The notes beneath the pieces were generated by a model. It was not told the DNA's origin and ran no database searches. It saw nothing but the letters and a program-made list of their open reading frames with translations. DNA of 64,000 nt from a virus: positions 1-64,000 of the IMG/VR virus record IMGVR_UViG_3300012228_000003. The stretch is one strand, 5' to 3'. This document shows positions 20,371-27,992 of this stretch, in pieces; positions within the stretch are counted from its first letter, which is position 1, and the number at the start of each line of letters is the position of its first letter. Made by a program: the position numbers and the translations under genes.

Positions 20371-20924
20371 TTGTTCTCCTTCATCGCTTTGCGAAATGCT
20401 TCCAGTGACTCGTAGAGGGGAGGAAACTCCCTGCCCTCGACGACCAGGCGCCACTCTTGCCACTCGACCGAGGACCAGGACCGATGGCGCTTGTCGTCCG
20501 GTCTCTCCAGCCCGACCTCTCTCAAGATGCTCCTGCCCCTCTCCAAGATGTCCTCCATCTCCTGCCGAGAGATGACCCCCTTCTCCACTAGACTCCTCAG
20601 AAACCCCGGATGGATGAAGCCGTGGCACTTGCCGCAGAGAGGGACGGTCTCGACGTAGGTCGAGCGACCGAGCAGCCAGTCGATCTCGTATCGCTCGTGG
20701 CATTCGAGGCGACCGATGGCGAAGTCCTTGCAGGCAATGCAGTGATAGTCGGTTGAATCTCTCGCCTTGACCTTGACCTCGTTCCACCAAGCCTCCCCCA
20801 TCACGACCCTCGGCGCGGTGCCGGAGAGGGGAACGGGAATCGGCGGGTCCAGCAGGACTTCGGGGCGAGGAGTCCAGATCGCTGGCTTGCGCTGCCGCAG
20901 GTTCTTCTTCAGAGGTTCGCTCAT
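20367..20924 (-). CDS. HNH-like zinc-binding endonuclease
   Basis: This 185-residue protein has an HNH/treble-clef layout: YHCIACKDFAIGRLECHERY followed by VPLCGKCHGFIHPGF, giving two Cys pairs and His residues in the expected order. The C-terminal half (from about residue 110) is helical and Trp-rich. It could be a free homing-type nuclease or a recombination/packaging nuclease. It is the first gene of a minus-strand run that continues into the polymerase. Confidence 0.6.
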   Translation of the reverse strand: MSEPLKKNLRQRKPAIWTPRPEVLLDPPIPVPLSGTAPRVVMGEAWWNEVKVKARDSTDYHCIACKDFAIGRLECHERYEIDWLLGRSTYVETVPLCGKCHGFIHPGFLRSLVEKGVISRQEMEDILERGRSILREVGLERPDDKRHRSWSSVEWQEWRLVVEGREFPPLYESLEAFRKAMKENK

Positions 20925-21122
20925 CGACTTGCCTTGAAAGGTGAGGGGGCCGAGGTGTCCCGACCGAGGCCGAAGGACCCAAACAATCGGCCTGGCAAGG
21001 CGGCCCCCTCATAGTAAATAGGTTGGCGACTATCATCATCCTTTGGTCCTAGCCGTACAAGCGATTTCTCTCCGGCTCGCATCAGACTACTTTCATCGCT
21101 TCCCCTACCATCGATGGATCAA
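20925..21122 (-). promoter_or_regulatory. Intergenic region upstream of the HNH gene
   Basis: No gene is seen. It contains the folded element at 20943-21010 and, on the minus strand, a TTTACTATGAG that could be a -10. No matching -35 is clear. Confidence 0.4.
20943..21010 (-). ncRNA. Candidate structured RNA, two nested stems
   Basis: GAGGGGGCCG (20943-20952 on plus) pairs perfectly with CGGCCCCCTC (21001-21010), giving a 10-bp outer stem. Inside it, read on the minus strand, AGGCCGA and TCGGCCT form a perfect 7-bp stem with a 13-base loop, followed by a short unpaired GC-rich arm. It sits in the leader of the HNH-replication gene run. It is not a tRNA, since no anticodon arm or T-arm is present. 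It may be a cis-regulatory RNA, a processed small RNA or an origin structure. Confidence 0.4.
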
Positions 21123-22403
21123 CTACTCCAACTGGCCCCACGGAATCGGATGACTCCTGCCGTCCTTGACCACCGGCTTCTCGGTCGTCAGGTTCTTGAG
21201 GGTCACCGTCTCGTTCTTGAGGTTGACGGTCAGGACCTCGTAGTCCGAGGGCTTCAGCGGCTTCTTGGTTTTCGGGTCGATCATCGGCTTACCCTCTTTG
21301 GTCTTCCAGCACCACTTGACTACCGACCCCTTGACCGGCGAGATCGGCGCTTCCTCGGCAGGAGCTTCCTCTGCCGGGGCCTCTTCGCTCGGCGCTTCTT
21401 CGCCGGGAGCCTCTCCACCCTCCGCTGCGGCACTGGCCTCCTGGCACATCGTCAGCACGATGGCCCAAGAGTCCGCGTTCTTCATCGCCTCGGCCTCTAT
21501 GCCCAGCGAGAGGCCCAGGTCAATCAGCTTCTTACAGGCGGCCTTGCCGGCGGGAGTCTTGCCTGAAGGGTCCTTGTCCGCCGCCACCGCGACCGCTTCC
21601 CAGTCCTCGCTCTCTTCTGCCGCCGCAGGAGCCTCGGCGCCTTCATCGGGAGGAGCCTCGTCCCCGGCGGCTTCGGTCTCAGGCGGCGCTTCGTCTGCGG
21701 GAACCTCCTGCGCCGAGTCGTCCATCGGAGCCTCGCCTTCATCGGCAGGGGCGTCGCAGCGCCCGTTCCACTCCTCGTTGACTCGCGGTTCGAGATCCGC
21801 ATAGGGATTCTTTTTCTTCGCCTCTTCCTTCGTCGCGTAGGGGCCGCTCTTCGTCGAGGTCCCCTGCACCGCATACCACTTGCCCTGGCGCTGGACGATC
21901 TCGGTCTTCTTGCCCTTCCAGGTCCTGAAAGTGAAGAAGGTCGGGTTCTCCGGGGCGACCAGTTCTTCCATCGAAGCCTGGAGGAAGGCGTCGACCTCCT
22001 CCGGCGTCATGTCCCCGTCGGTCGCGGCGGTGTCGACCCCCAGCAGCTTGAGGTGGTTGAGCATGTCCGCGTAGTGCTCTGCGAAGGTCGCCTTGGCCTT
22101 GCCCGGCGTGTCGCAGAGAGGGATCGGCCCGATCTTCGTGTGCAACCCTCGGCACGGTCTGCCGTCGTGAGAGACCGGGCTGCGGACGATTCCCTGCGCC
22201 ATGAAGTAGGGCTGCCCCTTGAGGTCCCCGGTCTTGTACTCGTCAATCTTGATCATGCTCAGCTTGGCGACTCCCCCTTCGATTCCCGATGGCAGGGTAG
22301 CGTTCCCTGCCTCCGGCGGCTTGTCCTTGTTTGCCTTGTGAGCTGCGGCGACCTTCGCGCCAAGCTTCTTGGCCAGCGGTGCGTTCTTCTTGACTCCCGG
22401 CAT
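21123..22403 (-). CDS. Probable ssDNA-binding/recombination partner protein with acidic linker
   Basis: This 426-residue protein has a basic N-terminus (MPGVKKNAPLAKKLGAKVAA) and a globular domain of about residues 45-200 with strands such as SMIKIDEYKTGDLKGQPYF. A long disordered acidic linker with repeated EEAP units comes next, and the C-terminus is a small beta domain ending GRSHPIPWGQLE. It lies directly after the RecA-like ATPase gene, where phages usually encode their SSB, and domain plus acidic tail fits such a role. No SSB motif is definite and the SSB tip is absent. AAGGAG precedes the start. Confidence 0.45.
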   Translation of the reverse strand: MPGVKKNAPLAKKLGAKVAAAHKANKDKPPEAGNATLPSGIEGGVAKLSMIKIDEYKTGDLKGQPYFMAQGIVRSPVSHDGRPCRGLHTKIGPIPLCDTPGKAKATFAEHYADMLNHLKLLGVDTAATDGDMTPEEVDAFLQASMEELVAPENPTFFTFRTWKGKKTEIVQRQGKWYAVQGTSTKSGPYATKEEAKKKNPYADLEPRVNEEWNGRCDAPADEGEAPMDDSAQEVPADEAPPETEAAGDEAPPDEGAEAPAAAEESEDWEAVAVAADKDPSGKTPAGKAACKKLIDLGLSLGIEAEAMKNADSWAIVLTMCQEASAAAEGGEAPGEEAPSEEAPAEEAPAEEAPISPVKGSVVKWCWKTKEGKPMIDPKTKKPLKPSDYEVLTVNLKNETVTLKNLTTEKPVVKDGRSHPIPWGQLE

Positions 22404-22463
22404 GATATCTATCTCCTTGGGTCCGCGGGTTTTGAAAGAGGCCCCGCAGTGATTGCCTCGTGG

Positions 22464-23453
22464 TTAAATCTCGCTTGCCTTCTGCTGCTTGACTCCGATG
22501 ACCAGCCTCTCAATCCTCTCGAAGATGTCGGTCCTCTTACCCTCCTGCTCTTGAGGGACCTCGATGAACTCAGGGACGTTCAGCGGAACCTCTGAGCGAC
22601 AGCCGGCCATGAAGTTCGGATGGAACATCGTACGCAGCTTGCGGATCATCTTGCCGGTCTCGACCTCGGTAGGCGTACCTGGTCGGGTCTTCTCGCTGCC
22701 CGGAATCTTGATCGACCTGCCCGGAACGACCTTGATCTCCTTCTCCTGATAGAGGTGGCAGATGTAGTCGCAGGAGTCTTGAAGCCACTTCGCGGTGGCG
22801 CCTCCGAGGTCGACCGAGAAGAAGGACTCCGAGTGAGCGCCACGCAGCATCTTCGAGATCACCCGGTCCCCCTTGATCGAGTTGTGATCCTTCATCTGCG
22901 CCAGGAAGACCGTGTGGGCGTCGACGTTGATGAAGGGCCGCAGGACTTCCCTTGTCCTCTCGGATCGCTGGCGGTACTGGTCCTCGGTGACCATCCCCCA
23001 GTTGAGCTGGTCGGCAACTTCGGGCAGGTCCAGTATCTCTTGCAGGATGAGGTCCTGAAGAGAAGTCACGGTGTCGACTATGATAGTATTGAACGGACAA
23101 CTCACCGCTTTGAGTTCCTTGGCAAGCTGGGTCAGCTTCGTCGAGGCCCACTCGTTCTGCTTGACTCCTCTATGGTCCTTCTCTCCCTTGTTGACGACGT
23201 GGATGAAGCTGATTCCCTTCTCGGCCTTGGCGGTCTTGGCGCCTCCGCTCTGCCCCGGCTCGCAGGAGATCAAGAGGGCAGGCTTGGGAAACTTCGAGGC
23301 GAGGTACGTCTTGCCCGTCCTGTTGGCGCCGTAGACCGCGATCTTGATGTAGTCCGTGACCAGTTCCGAGATGTCGATGGCCTCGGAGAGAACCGAGCCT
23401 GGCAGGGTCTTGATCGCCCTAGAAGGCGCTTGCTGAGAGATCGAAGGCATCAT
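22464..23453 (-). CDS. RecA-like phage ATPase (Sak4/AAA_24 type)
   Basis: This 329-residue ATPase has Walker A VYGANRTGKTYLASK and Walker B CPFNTIIVDTVTSLQDL, followed by a conserved block ending HTVFLAQMKDHN. It matches the phage nucleotide-binding (AAA_24, Sak4-like) recombinases, which act in homologous recombination with an SSB. The start has two adjacent Met codons; the first forms ATGA with the upstream gene's stop. The neighbouring PD-(D/E)XK nuclease and probable SSB fit a recombination module. Confidence 0.8.
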   Translation of the reverse strand: MMPSISQQAPSRAIKTLPGSVLSEAIDISELVTDYIKIAVYGANRTGKTYLASKFPKPALLISCEPGQSGGAKTAKAEKGISFIHVVNKGEKDHRGVKQNEWASTKLTQLAKELKAVSCPFNTIIVDTVTSLQDLILQEILDLPEVADQLNWGMVTEDQYRQRSERTREVLRPFINVDAHTVFLAQMKDHNSIKGDRVISKMLRGAHSESFFSVDLGGATAKWLQDSCDYICHLYQEKEIKVVPGRSIKIPGSEKTRPGTPTEVETGKMIRKLRTMFHPNFMAGCRSEVPLNVPEFIEVPQEQEGKRTDIFERIERLVIGVKQQKASEI

Positions 23454-23695
23454 TGCTCCTTTTGCTTCGCTTTGAAGGCTTCGGTGAACTTGTTGGAGGT
23501 TCCGAGATCGGCCAGTCCCATCTGAGCCAGAGCCTCCCAGGTCGTCTGCTTTGCCTCAACCAACTTCTTGGCGGTCTTGTAGCAGGTCATGCAGAGGCCC
23601 TTATAAGCTATTGGAGACTTGCCGCAGGAGGGAGTCAGGCAGGAGAGCCGCTTGCTCTCAGGGGGGCCGGCGCTGCCGAGGTCGATTGATGGCAT
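23450..23695 (-). CDS. Small C4 zinc-finger protein
   Basis: The 81-residue protein has LSCLTPSCGKSPIAYKG followed by LCMTCYKTAKKLVEA, four cysteines placed as one zinc finger. A helical tail follows (TTWEALAQMGLADLG). It overlaps the RecA-like gene by ATGA. It is likely a nucleic-acid-binding accessory factor of recombination or replication; function not established. Confidence 0.6.
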   Translation of the reverse strand: MPSIDLGSAGPPESKRLSCLTPSCGKSPIAYKGLCMTCYKTAKKLVEAKQTTWEALAQMGLADLGTSNKFTEAFKAKQKEQ

Positions 23696-23724
23696 ATCTC
23701 AATCCTAATCGAAATCAAGTAGCC

Positions 23725-24252
23725 CTAGAAAGGGCAGGTCAATTCGTGATACAGCTTTAGAAAGCGCTCCTTGGATTCTTCTGGAGTCCAAGGTTCGATC
23801 AATCCTTCAAGGGGCTGCACCCCTTCGAGACAGTCCCACGTCTGAGAATCCCCCATCAAATCTCTTCTCTCGGTCGCCAGCATTCGCAAATCCATCTCCT
23901 CCACGCGACGATCGAACCTTTCGATATTGCCAAGGGTGAGGAAGATGACGGCTTGGACGATAGCCTCGATCCCCTTGTATCTCGGCAACAGCCTCTTGAT
24001 CGGTCTCGGCAAGTCGCAGAGGTATGCCTCCTGTGCGTCGTGGAGGAGGAAGTGTAGGGCGACCTTGTTGTTCTCGAAAGCCTCGGCGCCGATCACGCAA
24101 TGTTGGGCGACCGAGTAGAACTTCCTGCAATGCCCTCCGAACCGGCAGAGATTCGAGAGGGCATGAGCTACGTCCTTGATGTCAACCTCGCAAGGTTCCG
24201 GGTCAAGGATGTGAAACTTCTTGCCGGTGAAGGTCTGAATCCACTCGCTCAT
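23725..24252 (-). CDS. HD-domain phosphohydrolase (YfbR-like nucleotidase)
   Basis: This 175-residue protein has the HD metal-site pattern: FYSVAQHCVIGAEAF (first His), ALHFLLHDAQEAYLCDLP (HD pair) and a distal Asp in EEMDLRMLATERRDL. This is the arrangement of YfbR-type 5'-deoxynucleotidases and related phage enzymes that adjust dNTP pools. It stands among recombination and replication genes. Exact substrate is unknown. Confidence 0.8.
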   Translation of the reverse strand: MSEWIQTFTGKKFHILDPEPCEVDIKDVAHALSNLCRFGGHCRKFYSVAQHCVIGAEAFENNKVALHFLLHDAQEAYLCDLPRPIKRLLPRYKGIEAIVQAVIFLTLGNIERFDRRVEEMDLRMLATERRDLMGDSQTWDCLEGVQPLEGLIEPWTPEESKERFLKLYHELTCPF

Positions 24253-24255
24253 AGA

Positions 24256-25380
24256 TCATCCTTTCTTCTCGACGTTCAATTCGGGGAAGAGTCGGCCTCG
24301 ATAGATCAGCCCGGTCGAGTTGCCGGTCTCGATGTAGGAGTCGTACTCGGTCGCCCCGGTCTCGATCAGTTGATTATAGACTCCGAAGGGCGCCCGCCAG
24401 TGAACGGGATTCTGGTAGAGGTCGATCTTCGTCCCGTGACAATTCCTGATCCAGTCGTACCAGTCACAGAGCTGCTCCAGGAGGGGAATCAGACACTCCC
24501 TGCCAAACCTCTCGACCTCCTTGGCGCTGACCTTCGAGTTCCAGCGCTTGAACCAGTTCTCTGGCTCGGCGTCGAGGTAGTCTCGCCGGAACCTGCCGAA
24601 GTATTCGTCGACCGTTTCCCCTCGTGGCTTGCTCTTGGTCGGCTGGTGCTGGCGGATCGGCATGTCCCGGCGGATGACATTGTAGCGAACGCCTTGAATC
24701 CTCATTCCTCGGAACATCTCTACCAGATTAGGAGACTTACTAGGGGCAACATAGAGAGAAGTAAGGTAGGTCATCGTCTGCAAGTCAAAGCGCAGCGCCC
24801 TTCTCAACTGAGCCTCATCAATCTTACTCTTGGTTTTGTTCTCCATAAGCCAGATTCCGGCATTCTCCCCCTCTGGAATTAAGTCTACCGAGTCCCACTT
24901 TCCTCGTAGGTAGATAGTTCGCTTGGAAGGAAGGATAATAGGGACGTGAAACTCTGCCTCTTGCAAGAGAGGTTGCCTATTGTCCTGGTCGGGATGGGTC
25001 AACCAATAGCACTGATAGCAGGGAAACTGAACCAAGCAAATCGTTGCCCAATGTTCTATGGTCTCCCGCTCAAAAGGGAACTCCTCGAACTGCTGCCTCA
25101 TATAAGCGATGAGAGGTTTCTTGTGATCCTTCTTAGCTGCCGCCGCCTCCTCACAAACGTGCCACATGTTGCCGTAGCCCATCGGCTTGGACCATCCCTG
25201 AGAGGGTTCGAGGCCCAAGAAATACTTGATGCGGAAGCGCTCCCTGCAGCAGAGGAAGCGCTGGAGCATCGATTGGGTGATGCCCCCCTTTGGTCCTGGG
25301 TCCTCCGGCCCAGCCCAGAGAGGTTCCTTGGAGCGCTTAGGTAGAGGTTTCGATTTCAACTGATTAATCAGGGCGGTCAC
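24256..25380 (-). CDS. PD-(D/E)XK nuclease, RecB/Cas4-like
   Basis: The GTG at 25380 is preferred as start because AAGGAG lies 8 bases before it; a longer frame from 25470 would overlap the upstream gene extensively. The 374-residue product has the RecB-family pattern: TQSMLQRFLCCRERFRIKYF with helices and Cys, YGNMWHVCEEAA, then the catalytic LRGKWDSVDLI and IWLMENKTKSK (D and E-x-K), and DLQTMTYLTSLY. It is likely the 5'-3' exonuclease partner of the RecA-like ATPase. Confidence 0.75.
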   Translation of the reverse strand: MTALINQLKSKPLPKRSKEPLWAGPEDPGPKGGITQSMLQRFLCCRERFRIKYFLGLEPSQGWSKPMGYGNMWHVCEEAAAAKKDHKKPLIAYMRQQFEEFPFERETIEHWATICLVQFPCYQCYWLTHPDQDNRQPLLQEAEFHVPIILPSKRTIYLRGKWDSVDLIPEGENAGIWLMENKTKSKIDEAQLRRALRFDLQTMTYLTSLYVAPSKSPNLVEMFRGMRIQGVRYNVIRRDMPIRQHQPTKSKPRGETVDEYFGRFRRDYLDAEPENWFKRWNSKVSAKEVERFGRECLIPLLEQLCDWYDWIRNCHGTKIDLYQNPVHWRAPFGVYNQLIETGATEYDSYIETGNSTGLIYRGRLFPELNVEKKG

Positions 25381-25570
25381 TTGTATGCTCCTTTCTTGCT
25401 CGCTCTTGAGAGGCTGTTCCGGATTCGATGCCAGTAGACCAGCCAATCTCCTCGTCAAAACATCTATCACAATGACTACACATTTCAGGCGGCTGCTCTT
25501 CGCCAGTCCCTTTGCAATGGCTACACAAGTCTTCTACTGGGCAATCAAACCCAATGATCTGACAGTTCAT
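25364..25570 (-). CDS. Small DnaJ-type zinc-motif protein
   Basis: The 68-residue product contains DLCSHCKGTGEE and EMCSHCDRCFDEE, the first matching the DnaJ CxxCxGxG motif. Start ATG 25570 overlaps the stop of the upstream gene UDG-ward as ATGA. Similar Cys motifs are inserted in two sugar-nucleotide enzymes of this phage. Function is unknown. Confidence 0.5.
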   Translation of the reverse strand: MNCQIIGFDCPVEDLCSHCKGTGEEQPPEMCSHCDRCFDEEIGWSTGIESGTASQERARKEHTSDRPD

Positions 25571-26130
25571 TCGTTCATCTCCTGAATTGCGGTAGCCAAG
25601 GTTACTTTGGCCATCTGCGCCATCATGTCCTTCTGTGCAATGTTTGCCCTCAGCACCGCCGAGGGATGGGTGATATTGATGATCTTGACATCCTCAAGCC
25701 CCAGTCCTGGCCTCATCTTGGCTACCCACTTTCCGGCCAAGGCGCCGACGCAGACGACCAGCTTAAGCCTCGGCTTGCACATCGCGATGAACTCTCGCAG
25801 CCGAGGTTCGCAAGCCTTGATCTGCGACGGCTCTGGCTGATAGTCCCCCTCTAGCTTGGCATCGCGAGGGAAGCAAGCTACAAGATTTGTGTAAGCGGTC
25901 TTGACCTCGCCGTCGCCGATTGCCCAGGCGATCCACTCGTCCAGCAAGTGCCCTGCCGGTCCGGCGAAGGGGTAGCCGAGGTCGTTCTCCGAGGTTCCCG
26001 GCGCCTCCCCGATGAAGAGCACGTCGCAGGGCAAGCTGCCCCGTCCGAGGCAAATCTTGTCCCGCTGGTTGCAGAGGTCGCAGCGAGTACAGGCTTCCCA
26101 GTAGAGAGAGTGCTTCTTCCAGGGGGTCAT
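25567..26130 (-). CDS. Uracil-DNA glycosylase, 4Fe-4S type (family 4/5-like)
   Basis: This 187-residue enzyme has N-terminal iron-sulfur cysteines (CTRCDLCNQRDKICLGRG), motif A VLFIGEAPGTSEND, NLVACFPRDAK and motif B INITHPSAVLRAN. Family 4 UDGs remove uracil from DNA; family 5 are broader. Removal of deaminated cytosine, or exclusion of uracil-containing DNA, would fit a phage with modified cytosines. Start overlaps a 31-codon gene by ATGA. Together with the UDG-like tail of the methyltransferase it makes two UDG-fold domains in one genome. Confidence 0.8.
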   Translation of the reverse strand: MTPWKKHSLYWEACTRCDLCNQRDKICLGRGSLPCDVLFIGEAPGTSENDLGYPFAGPAGHLLDEWIAWAIGDGEVKTAYTNLVACFPRDAKLEGDYQPEPSQIKACEPRLREFIAMCKPRLKLVVCVGALAGKWVAKMRPGLGLEDVKIINITHPSAVLRANIAQKDMMAQMAKVTLATAIQEMNE

Positions 26131-26222
26131 CGTTTTCTCGCCCTTTCCTTCTCGGCCTTGATAGCATCCTTGATCGCACTTTCGGCCATCACATCAGGAT
26201 CGTAGCTCTTATACCAGCACAT
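26127..26222 (-). CDS. Possible 31-residue helical protein
   Basis: The short frame MCWYKSYDPDVMAESAIKDA continues to a basic helix ending ERARKR. GGAG precedes the start and the stop overlaps the UDG start as ATGA, which supports translation. Nothing can be said of its function. Confidence 0.35.
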   Translation of the reverse strand: MCWYKSYDPDVMAESAIKDAIKAEKERARKR

Positions 26223-26249
26223 CTCCAGCTCGAAAACCAGCGCGCGATA

Positions 26250-26315
26250 CTACTCCAAAGTTTGCCCAATCCCGTTGACCTTCGGAGGCAGCAGAATCTT
26301 CGCGAGCCTCTTCAT
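26250..26315 (-). CDS. Possible 21-residue peptide
   Basis: MKRLAKILLPPKVNGIGQTL overlaps the stop of the preceding gene by ATGA. The coupling supports translation, but the peptide is too short for a judgement on function. Confidence 0.25.
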   Translation of the reverse strand: MKRLAKILLPPKVNGIGQTLE

Positions 26316-26701
26316 ACCACTGCCTCCGCTTGCAATGCCGGCGCCGCCAGTCGGTCCCCGAAGACCTCCGGGTTCAGCGCCGTCGAGCCATCTAACAGAA
26401 TCGTCAAGACCGCCTTGCCGGGAACCCTGACCCATCCTCTGCCAGAGTCGAGGAAGCACCGGATCAGCCTGGCCCCGGCCTCCCTGCCGTAGTTGCGAGC
26501 GAGGTCAATGATGAGAGCAGCCTGAACCAGAGGGCAGAGGAAGGCCAGGGCCGGGGACTCCTCTATCGCCTCCCTGCCCTGCACGTCCAGCCGGCAGAGG
26601 TTCGGCCCGAAGAGCTTGACTCTCATGACCTCATCTATGAGGTCGAGGTCTTCGAGGAGAATCGCCAGCCGTCTGGACTCGTCGTCGATGAGCCTTGGCA
26701 T
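26312..26701 (-). CDS. Unknown protein with shared terminal peptides
   Basis: The 129-residue protein starts MPRLIDDESRRLAILLEDL, an N-terminus shared with several unrelated proteins of this phage. It ends APALQAEAVV, nearly identical to the end of the small zinc-ribbon protein at 29483-29755. The middle is helical (FLCPLVQAALIIDLARNYGR). Start ATG 26701 overlaps the RuvC-like stop as TGATG. No family is recognised. Confidence 0.55.
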   Translation of the reverse strand: MPRLIDDESRRLAILLEDLDLIDEVMRVKLFGPNLCRLDVQGREAIEESPALAFLCPLVQAALIIDLARNYGREAGARLIRCFLDSGRGWVRVPGKAVLTILLDGSTALNPEVFGDRLAAPALQAEAVV

Positions 26702-27210
26702 CAGAGGGTCCCCGTCCTTTTCCTTCGACAATACTCGGCCAGCAGCAGCGCATCCGCCGTAGCCAGCGTGATCTTGACGTTAGGGAACAACTGCTGTGCT
26801 TTCGCCTTGAGACGCCCCTTGAACTGCGTCCTGCTCTCCTGCTTCCCCTTGCTGGCAATGCCAAGGGCCTTCTGCCAGGTTCGGGGGATCACGGCCTCGA
26901 AGGGAATCTGAGCCGCCGTCAGCGCCATCCTCAAGCCCCCGTAGGAGCAGCCGAACTTGAACATAGCAGAGCCGGGCTGCCCCGATCCCTCGCGAGGGAC
27001 GTAGCCACCGACCTGCTCGACGACTGCGAAGATTTCAACATCTCTTGACTGCCAGAAGTAGCGATCCTGATAGAACCAATTCCAGATATCTCGCTCGCTC
27101 TCAGGCATCGACAAGACTTGAGAGTCGAAGTTAGAAATTGCAGCAAGACCTCCAGAGGCTCCCGGGTCAATCCCGACGTATATGGCCGGACTCTCGATCA
27201 GATCAGGCAT
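26701..27210 (-). CDS. RuvC-like Holliday junction resolvase
   Basis: This 169-residue RNase H-fold nuclease has AIYVGIDPGASGGLAAI (first catalytic Asp), FAVVEQVGGYVP (Glu) and the final acidic cluster in ATADALLLAEYCRRK. The basic segment SKGKQESRTQFKGRL fits junction binding. It would resolve recombination or replication branches before packaging. It overlaps the upstream gene by a few bases. Confidence 0.8.
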   Translation of the reverse strand: MPDLIESPAIYVGIDPGASGGLAAISNFDSQVLSMPESERDIWNWFYQDRYFWQSRDVEIFAVVEQVGGYVPREGSGQPGSAMFKFGCSYGGLRMALTAAQIPFEAVIPRTWQKALGIASKGKQESRTQFKGRLKAKAQQLFPNVKITLATADALLLAEYCRRKRTGTL

Positions 27211-27424
27211 CTTCGACCTCCGTCGTCATGGTGAGAGACAGCCCGTCGTCGGCTATCTTGATGTGGACCTTGATCCCCTGGCGCCTGGCGGCAAAGCGAG
27301 CGGCCTGCGCCATCGTGTCAGTGCGGCCCCCGTAGTCCCTGCCCTGCCTCAAGCGGACCTGACCTCGCTTGAACCATTCGAGCCAGGGGTATCGCCGTCC
27401 GTATTTCTTCACTGCTTTGCTCAT
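27203..27424 (-). CDS. Small basic protein, first gene of the minus-strand run
   Basis: The 73-residue protein begins MSKAVKKYGRRYPWLEWFKR and has a helix TMAQAARFAARRQG followed by two strands (KVHIKIADDG, LSLTMTTEVE). Its start at 27424 opens the minus-strand replication block next to the divergent promoter region. It is likely nucleic-acid binding judging by charge; no family is recognised. Confidence 0.5.
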   Translation of the reverse strand: MSKAVKKYGRRYPWLEWFKRGQVRLRQGRDYGGRTDTMAQAARFAARRQGIKVHIKIADDGLSLTMTTEVEDA

Positions 27425-27551
27425 GCTCTCATCCTATCAAATTGCCGAAGAGCTAGATATAAGGTCGAAAAAAGATTCTTTTCTTGTCCTTTGCAAGTCC
27501 TTGCAGCTAAAGGAGTTAGGACGATTCCCCCCCTCCCTTGCAAGATTTCTA

Positions 27552-27579
27552 TTGCTTTTTTTCCGTCAGACCTTATTAT
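27552..27579 (+). promoter_or_regulatory. Candidate promoter of the plus-strand block
   Basis: TTGCTT (27552-27557) and TATTAT (27574-27579) are 16 bases apart. The -10 lies inside a 19-bp palindrome, so a repressor binding there would block transcription. Confidence 0.5.
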
Positions 27580-27586
27580 AAGGTCT
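27568..27586. promoter_or_regulatory. Candidate operator palindrome
   Basis: AGACCTTA and TAAGGTCT form an 8-bp inverted repeat around TTA, directly over the candidate -10. A half-site TATAAGGTC recurs at 27458-27466 near the minus-strand start. One of the phage's winged-helix proteins could be the ligand; that is a guess. Confidence 0.5.
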
Positions 27587-27647
27587 TAGGCAATGCCTCT
27601 GAGATGTTCGACCTCTTTCGAGGACGGCCAGAGGATCGCCGAAGGAA

Positions 27648-27674
27648 GCCGGCAGAACCTAACAAGACTCCGGC
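27648..27674 (+). promoter_or_regulatory. Leader hairpin 1 with conserved 12-nt loop
   Basis: GCCGG, a bulged C and AG pair with CT-CCGGC around the loop AACCTAACAAGA. The hairpin ends 8 bases before the ATG at 27683, which lacks a clear Shine-Dalgarno sequence. The same loop on a different stem precedes the gene at 27993. Confidence 0.55.
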
Positions 27675-27682
27675 AATGCAAG

Positions 27683-27937
27683 ATGAGAAGGGAATTGACG
27701 AAGGCCGAGATCGGATACATGAAGCGAGAGGTCGAGGCTCACATCCAACTTCATGGCGGCGGAGCTGCTCACGTCAAGTATCACAAGCAGAATCAATACG
27801 TCGAAGCATGGATCGCAGTCTACATGACTGATCGCAGAATCGCTAAGGTTCGCTTCTATGCGACTGGCGACCTCTACGAGATGACGACCGAGTCAGGCAT
27901 CCTCTCTCACAACTATCAGCAAGCTATCTGCGTTTAG
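27683..27937 (+). CDS. Small unknown protein, first gene of the plus-strand block
   Basis: The likely product of 84 residues starts MRRELTKAEIGYMKREVEAH. It has an alpha-beta pattern with AHVKYHKQNQYVEAWIAVYM and RIAKVRFYATGDLYEMT. A longer in-frame start at 27593 is only a few bases from the predicted transcript start. The ATG at 27683 has no ribosome binding site but follows a hairpin whose loop recurs before the next gene. No family is recognised. Confidence 0.5.
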   Translation: MRRELTKAEIGYMKREVEAHIQLHGGGAAHVKYHKQNQYVEAWIAVYMTDRRIAKVRFYATGDLYEMTTESGILSHNYQQAICV

Positions 27938-27959
27938 TTTCCCTTTCCTCTTTTCAAGG

Positions 27960-27985
27960 GGCAGGGAACCTAACAAGACCCTGCC
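27960..27985 (+). promoter_or_regulatory. Leader hairpin 2 with conserved 12-nt loop
   Basis: GGCAGGG (27960-27966) pairs with CCCTGCC (27979-27985) around AACCTAACAAGA. It ends 7 bases before the ATG at 27993, which again has no Shine-Dalgarno sequence. Stem bases differ from hairpin 1 but pairing is kept. Confidence 0.6.
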
Positions 27986-27992
27986 AAATTTC

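Larger units (their letters stand above)
27425..27592. promoter_or_regulatory. Divergent early promoter region
   Basis: This 168-bp AT-richer region separates the minus-strand replication genes from the plus-strand block. On the minus strand GACCTTATATC (27456-27466 on plus) mirrors GACCTTATTAT of the plus-strand promoter, so both directions share a -10-like box with the same flank. T-runs flank both boxes. Confidence 0.5.

Noticed and set aside
20943-21010. Rho-independent terminator
   Set aside because: The stem is strong but nested with long loops, and the minus-strand flank after it (ACCTTTC) lacks a T-run.
22620-23525. Plus-strand open frame of 301 codons
   Set aside because: It is antisense to the RecA-like ATPase with clear Walker motifs on the other strand.
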